DNA of 28,880 nucleotides from Acidobacteriota bacterium (lineage in GTDB: Bacteria > Acidobacteriota > Terriglobia > UBA7540): positions 1-28,880 of the forward strand of contig JAJYJL010000004.1 in assembly GCA_021789565.1 (NCBI GenBank). Reading direction: 5' to 3'. Shown here piece after piece: positions 25,149-28,880 of this stretch. The notes under the pieces were generated by a model that did no database searches, was not told where the DNA came from, and saw nothing but the letters and a program-made list of their open reading frames with translations. The number at the start of each line of letters is the position of its first letter. The stretch's first letter is position 1. A program made the translations under genes and the position numbers.

Positions 25149-26292
25149 GCTGAACTACTCCCTCAAACCTTGGATCGTGCAACGGCAGCCGGGGCCTGGC
25201 CTGGAGTTGGCGGATAAAGAAGGCCAGCCACAACCCTCCCACTCCGAGAGGCGCCGCGATGTCCATCCAGTCAAGATGCGGCCCCAGCGGATAGAAGGCC
25301 GGCGTAATGAACCAGTAGAGGTCAATCCAGGTCATCACCAGCAGCCCGCTGCCCACAAAGGCCAGCGCTTTCATGGTCCTCTTCACGGGCCGATTGAGCA
25401 GCAGGACAAAGGGCACCGCAAAGTGGAAGAGGATGATGAACAGCGCCACCCACATCCATTCACCGGTGGCTCGAACCGTGTACCAGAAGTTCTCGTCCTG
25501 CAGGTTGCCTGCCCAGATAATCAGAAACTGAGAGAAAGACATGTACGCCCAGAGCATCACGAAGGTCAGCAGGATATTGCCCAGGTCATTGAAGTTTTTA
25601 TAATCAATAACTCCCGATAGCGGCTTGTGCTTCGCTGAAATCATGGAAACAATAATGGTGAAGGACATCCCCGCCAGCGCCGGCATGATAATGAAAATCA
25701 TGCCAAAAATAGTCGAGAAAAATTTGGGCTCCAGCGACATGACCCAATCGAACGACGCCCAACTGATGGTGGCGCAATAGATCAGCATTCCCGGAGCGCT
25801 GAGGTTGTTGAACTTCTTCAGCAACCCGTGGGTCGTTCCCAGGTCCTGCTGGGCGGACAATTTGTTCAGGAAATAGGCAAAGCCGATCCAGCAGGCAAAG
25901 TAAATGATCGCACGAGCAACGTAAAATGGCGGGCTCAGGTAAAAAGCCTTGAACGAGCTTCCCGCGACCACCGGGTAGACATGTGGGTCTGCGTGGCCGA
26001 TCAGCAGAGGAATAAAGAGCAGCGCCAGCAGAGGAAATGTCCGGGTCCCCGCTTCCAGCGTGCGCCGGATGACGAACCCCCATTTCCCTCCCACCAGGTG
26101 GTGGAGCAACAGAATCGCAAGGCACCCCAGTGCCACCAGTAACCAGAGAAGATATCCGATGAGATAAGCCCGAAGGAATCCTGTCCAGTTTGTAAAAGCT
26201 CCGAATACACACGCCGCCGAAGCGGCCACGCCGGCGATCAGGAACCAGCGTTGGGCACGATCGAGTCCGGGCTTCAGAGTATCTTCGTTCAT
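25141..26292 (-). CDS. actF: Alternative complex III subunit ActF (NrfD/PsrC-like membrane subunit)
   Basis: A 383-residue polytopic protein with about ten hydrophobic helices, the second NrfD-like integral subunit of alternative complex III, the quinol:cytochrome c oxidoreductase that replaces bc1 in many bacteria. Family-typical segments include LNKLSAQQDL in a loop near residue 150, SAPGMLIYCATISWASFDWVM, and FSQFLIIWAGNLQDE in the later helices. It has no redox cofactor of its own in known structures. The ATG overlaps the actE stop (ATGA), and its own stop overlaps the next gene by 8 nt. It could in isolation be called a generic NrfD-like protein, but the actC-D-E-F order makes the assignment firm. 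Confidence 0.93.
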   Translation of the reverse strand: MNEDTLKPGLDRAQRWFLIAGVAASAACVFGAFTNWTGFLRAYLIGYLLWLLVALGCLAILLLHHLVGGKWGFVIRRTLEAGTRTFPLLALLFIPLLIGHADPHVYPVVAGSSFKAFYLSPPFYVARAIIYFACWIGFAYFLNKLSAQQDLGTTHGLLKKFNNLSAPGMLIYCATISWASFDWVMSLEPKFFSTIFGMIFIIMPALAGMSFTIIVSMISAKHKPLSGVIDYKNFNDLGNILLTFVMLWAYMSFSQFLIIWAGNLQDENFWYTVRATGEWMWVALFIILFHFAVPFVLLLNRPVKRTMKALAFVGSGLLVMTWIDLYWFITPAFYPLGPHLDWMDIAAPLGVGGLWLAFFIRQLQARPRLPLHDPRFEGVVQHG

Positions 26293-26873
26293 TGTGCCGA
26301 TCCTTCAAGTTTCGTAAGTTCTTGGGGCGGAACGTCGCTGGTGGGCGCATTCTGGCTTAATTGCAAAGCTCGTATATAAGCCGCAATGCACCAGCGGTCC
26401 CTGGGGGAAACTCGGGCCGCGTAGCTGTACATTGTTCCGTAACCATTGGTTATGACGTCAAAGAAATGGCCCACTGGCGCCTTCATCAGGCGTTCAGTGT
26501 GGTAGGAAGGCGGAGGCGGAAACCCTCTTTGAACAATCATTCCATCGCCGCTCCCCGTGTAATCGTGGCAAGGGGCGCAGTAAATGTTGAAGCGCTGCTG
26601 GCCGCGCTCCAGGTCTTTCTTGGTGATGGGAAACGGGAAGACGTTTGCAATCTGGCCATTGATCTTGCCGGTGTAAAGCAACTCGTCGGTCCGCAACTCT
26701 CCTCGCGCAACCGTTCCGGGAACTACGGGCCGGTCCGAGCGGCCGTCGCTGAAGAAACTGCTGGGCTCATCGTCCTTGTATTTGGGCTGGATATGCATAT
26801 CCAGCCGGCAACCCGTCATCAGTACTCCCAGGAAAGCGATCGCTGCCCATCGGAAGGCCGGCGCGGGGCGCAT
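26289..26873 (-). CDS. actE: Alternative complex III subunit ActE, monoheme cytochrome c lipoprotein
   Basis: A periplasmic, lipid-anchored cytochrome c of the Act complex that relays electrons towards the oxidase. From the ATG at 26873 the protein has a lipoprotein signal: basic start MRPAPAFR, hydrophobic stretch, and lipobox ending T-G-C with C22. The mature part carries one heme site, C99-A-P-C102-H103, followed by DYTGSGDGMIVQRGF and a Met-containing NGYGTMYSYA segment that may give the axial ligand. The frame stays open upstream to a GTG at 26969, which would add 32 polar residues before the signal peptide and overlap actD by 26 nt. Neither start has a good ribosome site; I prefer 26873 because of the signal peptide. 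It overlaps actF by 4 nt. Confidence 0.9.
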   Translation of the reverse strand: MRPAPAFRWAAIAFLGVLMTGCRLDMHIQPKYKDDEPSSFFSDGRSDRPVVPGTVARGELRTDELLYTGKINGQIANVFPFPITKKDLERGQQRFNIYCAPCHDYTGSGDGMIVQRGFPPPPSYHTERLMKAPVGHFFDVITNGYGTMYSYAARVSPRDRWCIAAYIRALQLSQNAPTSDVPPQELTKLEGSAQ

Positions 26874-26943
26874 CCGGCGGCCTACGTGCCTGCAAGAGGA
26901 CGCCGATGATGCTGCCGGCAATGAAGGTTGTCTCTGGCCCCTT

Positions 26944-27483
26944 TTAGCTTTCAACTTCGGATACCTCACGAGGATTGAATTCTGTCAGAAAATTTCTGGT
27001 CTGTTCCTTGTCGAACTTGGGATCGTCTGCCTTGATCAGCAGGAAGAAGCGGTCCCTGCTGGCGTGCGCAAACCGTTCCACGTTGAACACCGGATGGTAA
27101 GGGCAGGGAAGGTTGTTCAGCGCCAGCAGTCCGAAAACAGTCGTGAGCGCCGCGCACAGGATGGTCAGCTCAAAGGTGATGGGAATGAAAGCGGGCCAAC
27201 TGTCCCAGGGTTTCCCGCCGATGTTCTGCGGGTAGCCGATGACATTGGGCCACCACTGCAGGAAGAAGCCGCCGCAAGTTCCTGCCAGTCCTCCGAAAAA
27301 CACCATGACGGGCAATTTCGTGCGGTGGAACCCGAGCGCTTCGGCAAGTCCCTCGATCGGAAAGGGAGAAAACGCATCCACGTTCCGGTAACCGGCTTCG
27401 CTGGTGTGCCGGGTTGCTTCCAGAAGTTCTTCCGCCGAGAGGAACTCGGCCATCAATCCGTAAATCGACTGGCGTTGATCCAT
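26944..27483 (-). CDS. actD: Alternative complex III subunit ActD (DUF3341 family)
   Basis: A 179-residue membrane subunit of alternative complex III. The N-terminal soluble part starts with YGLMAEFLSAEELLEATR, followed by two helices (about 57-78 and 98-124) separated by the typical QWWPNVIGYPQNIGGKPW loop. The pattern GYRNVDAFSPFPIEGL is characteristic of DUF3341/ActD proteins. It carries no cofactor and packs against the NrfD-like subunits in known Act structures. The ATG follows directly on the TAG stop of actC with no intervening base, and the end lies about 70 nt before the preferred actE start. Confidence 0.94.
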   Translation of the reverse strand: MDQRQSIYGLMAEFLSAEELLEATRHTSEAGYRNVDAFSPFPIEGLAEALGFHRTKLPVMVFFGGLAGTCGGFFLQWWPNVIGYPQNIGGKPWDSWPAFIPITFELTILCAALTTVFGLLALNNLPCPYHPVFNVERFAHASRDRFFLLIKADDPKFDKEQTRNFLTEFNPREVSEVES

Positions 27484-28872
27484 CTAGGAATGGGCCTCCT
27501 CTGCCGTTTTATGAACCAGATCGCGCATCTCGAAAATCGAGATCATCGGAAGGAAGCGAATAAACAGGTAGAACAGAGTGAAAAATAAACCGATCGTGCC
27601 GATAAAGATCATCCAGTCCCACCGCGTGGGATAATACATTCCCCATGATGAAGGAATAAAGTCGCGATTGAGGCTGCTGACGATGATCATGTAACGTTCC
27701 AGCCACATGCCTGTCTGCACCGAGAACGAAATCAGCCAAAGGTACAAGGGGTTACGCCTGATCTTCGACGACCATAAAATCTGCGGGATCACCAGGTTGA
27801 CGGCAATCAGCGTCCAGTAAACCGCTGCGTAGGGTCCCGTCATCCTGTTCATGATCATGAAAATGTCAAACTTGTTGCCGCTATAGAAGGCCATGAAGGT
27901 TTCCATGACGTAGCTGTAAGCCACGATCATGCCGGTGGCAAGCATCATCTTGCCCATGTTGTCGATGTGCCGGATGGTGAGGAAATCTTCCAGTCCGTAG
28001 TACTTGCGCAGCGGCACGGCCAGGGCGATGACCATGGCAAACCCTGAGTAGATGGCGCCGGCAACGAAGTAGGGCGGAAAGATCGTGCTGTGCCAGCCGG
28101 GAACGAGGGCAATGGTGAAGTCGAAGCTCACCACGGTGTGGACCGAGACCACCAGCGGTGTCGCCAGTCCTGCCAGCAGCAATCCCGCCATTTCATACCG
28201 TTTCCAGTGGCGCGCCGAACCTCGCCAGCCCAGCGCGAAAACGCCGTAGATGATCTTTTTGACCTTCTTATTGGCCCGGTCACGAAGAGTTGCCAGGTCG
28301 GGAATCAAACCCACATACCAGAACAACAATGAAACCGTTGCATAGGTCGAGACCGCAAAAACGTCCCACACCAGCGGGCTGCGGAACTGTGGCCACACTC
28401 CCATCGTGTCAGGGTAGGGAAGCAGATAGTAAAACAACCACGGCCGCCCCATGTGCAAAAGGGGAAACATGCCGGCGCAGGCTACCGCAAACAGCGTCAT
28501 GGCCTCGGCAAACCGGTTGATCGAGGTGCGCCACTTCTGGCGCATCAGCAGCAGGAAAGCTGAAATCAACGTCCCGGCGTGTCCGATTCCGATCCACCAC
28601 ACAAAGTTCGTGATGGCGAAACCCCAGGCGACCGGAATATTGATTCCCCAGATTCCAACACCTTCTGCCATCAAGACCGTGATGCCGAAGTTGAGCATCA
28701 GAAGCAGCAGCACCGCCATCCCAAAGCCGACCTTGTATTTGTTGCCGGTGCCCCGGGTGAGAACGATGGCGCTGATCTTGTCGGTGACCGACCCGTAAGA
28801 ATGGCCGGGACCAAGGACATCGCTCCCCGGAGCAACCAGGGTACCCACATTCTCGGGTTCTTGTGGTGCCAT
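27484..28872 (-). CDS. actC: Alternative complex III subunit ActC (NrfD/PsrC-like, quinol-binding membrane subunit)
   Basis: A 462-residue protein with about ten membrane helices and a short cytoplasmic N-terminus (1-48). Recognisable segments are FVWWIGIGHAGTLISAFLLL (helix near 90-110), the HMGRPWLFYYLLPYP loop and VHTVVSFDFTIALVPGWHS. In the Act complex ActC is the NrfD-like subunit thought to bind menaquinol next to the iron-sulfur subunit ActB. The gene is complete: the ATG at 28872 is 8 bases from the window end and follows GTAAGGGG, where the TAA may be the stop of the preceding actB. That AAGGGG sits too close to the ATG to be an ideal ribosome site, so an internal start is possible. 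actA and actB should lie immediately beyond the right edge. Confidence 0.95.
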   Translation of the reverse strand: MAPQEPENVGTLVAPGSDVLGPGHSYGSVTDKISAIVLTRGTGNKYKVGFGMAVLLLLMLNFGITVLMAEGVGIWGINIPVAWGFAITNFVWWIGIGHAGTLISAFLLLMRQKWRTSINRFAEAMTLFAVACAGMFPLLHMGRPWLFYYLLPYPDTMGVWPQFRSPLVWDVFAVSTYATVSLLFWYVGLIPDLATLRDRANKKVKKIIYGVFALGWRGSARHWKRYEMAGLLLAGLATPLVVSVHTVVSFDFTIALVPGWHSTIFPPYFVAGAIYSGFAMVIALAVPLRKYYGLEDFLTIRHIDNMGKMMLATGMIVAYSYVMETFMAFYSGNKFDIFMIMNRMTGPYAAVYWTLIAVNLVIPQILWSSKIRRNPLYLWLISFSVQTGMWLERYMIIVSSLNRDFIPSSWGMYYPTRWDWMIFIGTIGLFFTLFYLFIRFLPMISIFEMRDLVHKTAEEAHS

Positions 28873-28880
28873 CCCCTTAC

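Noticed and set aside
1..28880. CRISPR arrays, insertion sequences, toxin-antitoxin or defence modules
   Set aside because: No regularly spaced repeats, transposase motifs or small paired genes were seen by reading; every large frame belongs to a recognised metabolic or respiratory family.

Overview
The window reads as bacterial chromosome of moderately high GC with compact, well-behaved genes and almost no mobile or accessory DNA. The combination of an alternative complex III (Act) and caa3-oxidase cluster, a GlgE/TreY/TreZ alpha-glucan operon containing a GH57-DUF3536 protein, and a giant NdvB-type cyclic glucan synthase suggests an acidobacterium (Acidobacteriota). That placement rests on gene content only; there is no rRNA or marker protein here to confirm it.

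Layout, left to right. (1) Positions 1-5683, minus strand: an ABC exporter (3830-5683) followed 20 bp later by the N-terminal 1269 residues of a cyclic beta-1,2-glucan synthase-like glycosyltransferase, which runs off the left edge. (2) Positions 5684-6593: a roughly 0.9 kb non-coding divergent region holding one tRNA-Ser(UGA) on the minus strand and an AT-rich palindromic segment. (3) Positions 6594-20019, plus strand: a six-gene operon with overlapping or nearly touching genes, namely glgE, malQ, glgB, treZ, a GH57/DUF3536 gene and treY. (4) Positions 20039-28872, minus strand: a ten-gene respiratory cluster. In transcription order it is actC, actD, actE, actF, an unassigned small membrane protein, sco, coxB (with a fused cytochrome c domain), coxA, coxC, coxD. 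actA and actB are expected just beyond the right edge.

How the genes fit together. GlgE extends alpha-1,4-glucan with maltosyl units from maltose-1-phosphate, GlgB branches it, and MalQ redistributes chain lengths. TreY and TreZ together release trehalose from chain ends. The operon therefore encodes both building of an alpha-glucan and its conversion to trehalose, with the GH57 protein as the unassigned member. The Act complex oxidises quinol and passes electrons through cytochrome c domains to the caa3 oxidase; Sco delivers copper to the CuA site. The exporter and glucan synthase pair looks like a functional analogue of the NdvA/NdvB (ChvA/ChvB) periplasmic glucan system.

I see no CRISPR array, insertion sequence, integrase, toxin-antitoxin pair or obvious defence system. 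The most interesting points are the GH57 protein inside the trehalose operon, the exporter beside the cyclic glucan synthase, and the small membrane protein between actF and sco. All other genes are recognisable family members.
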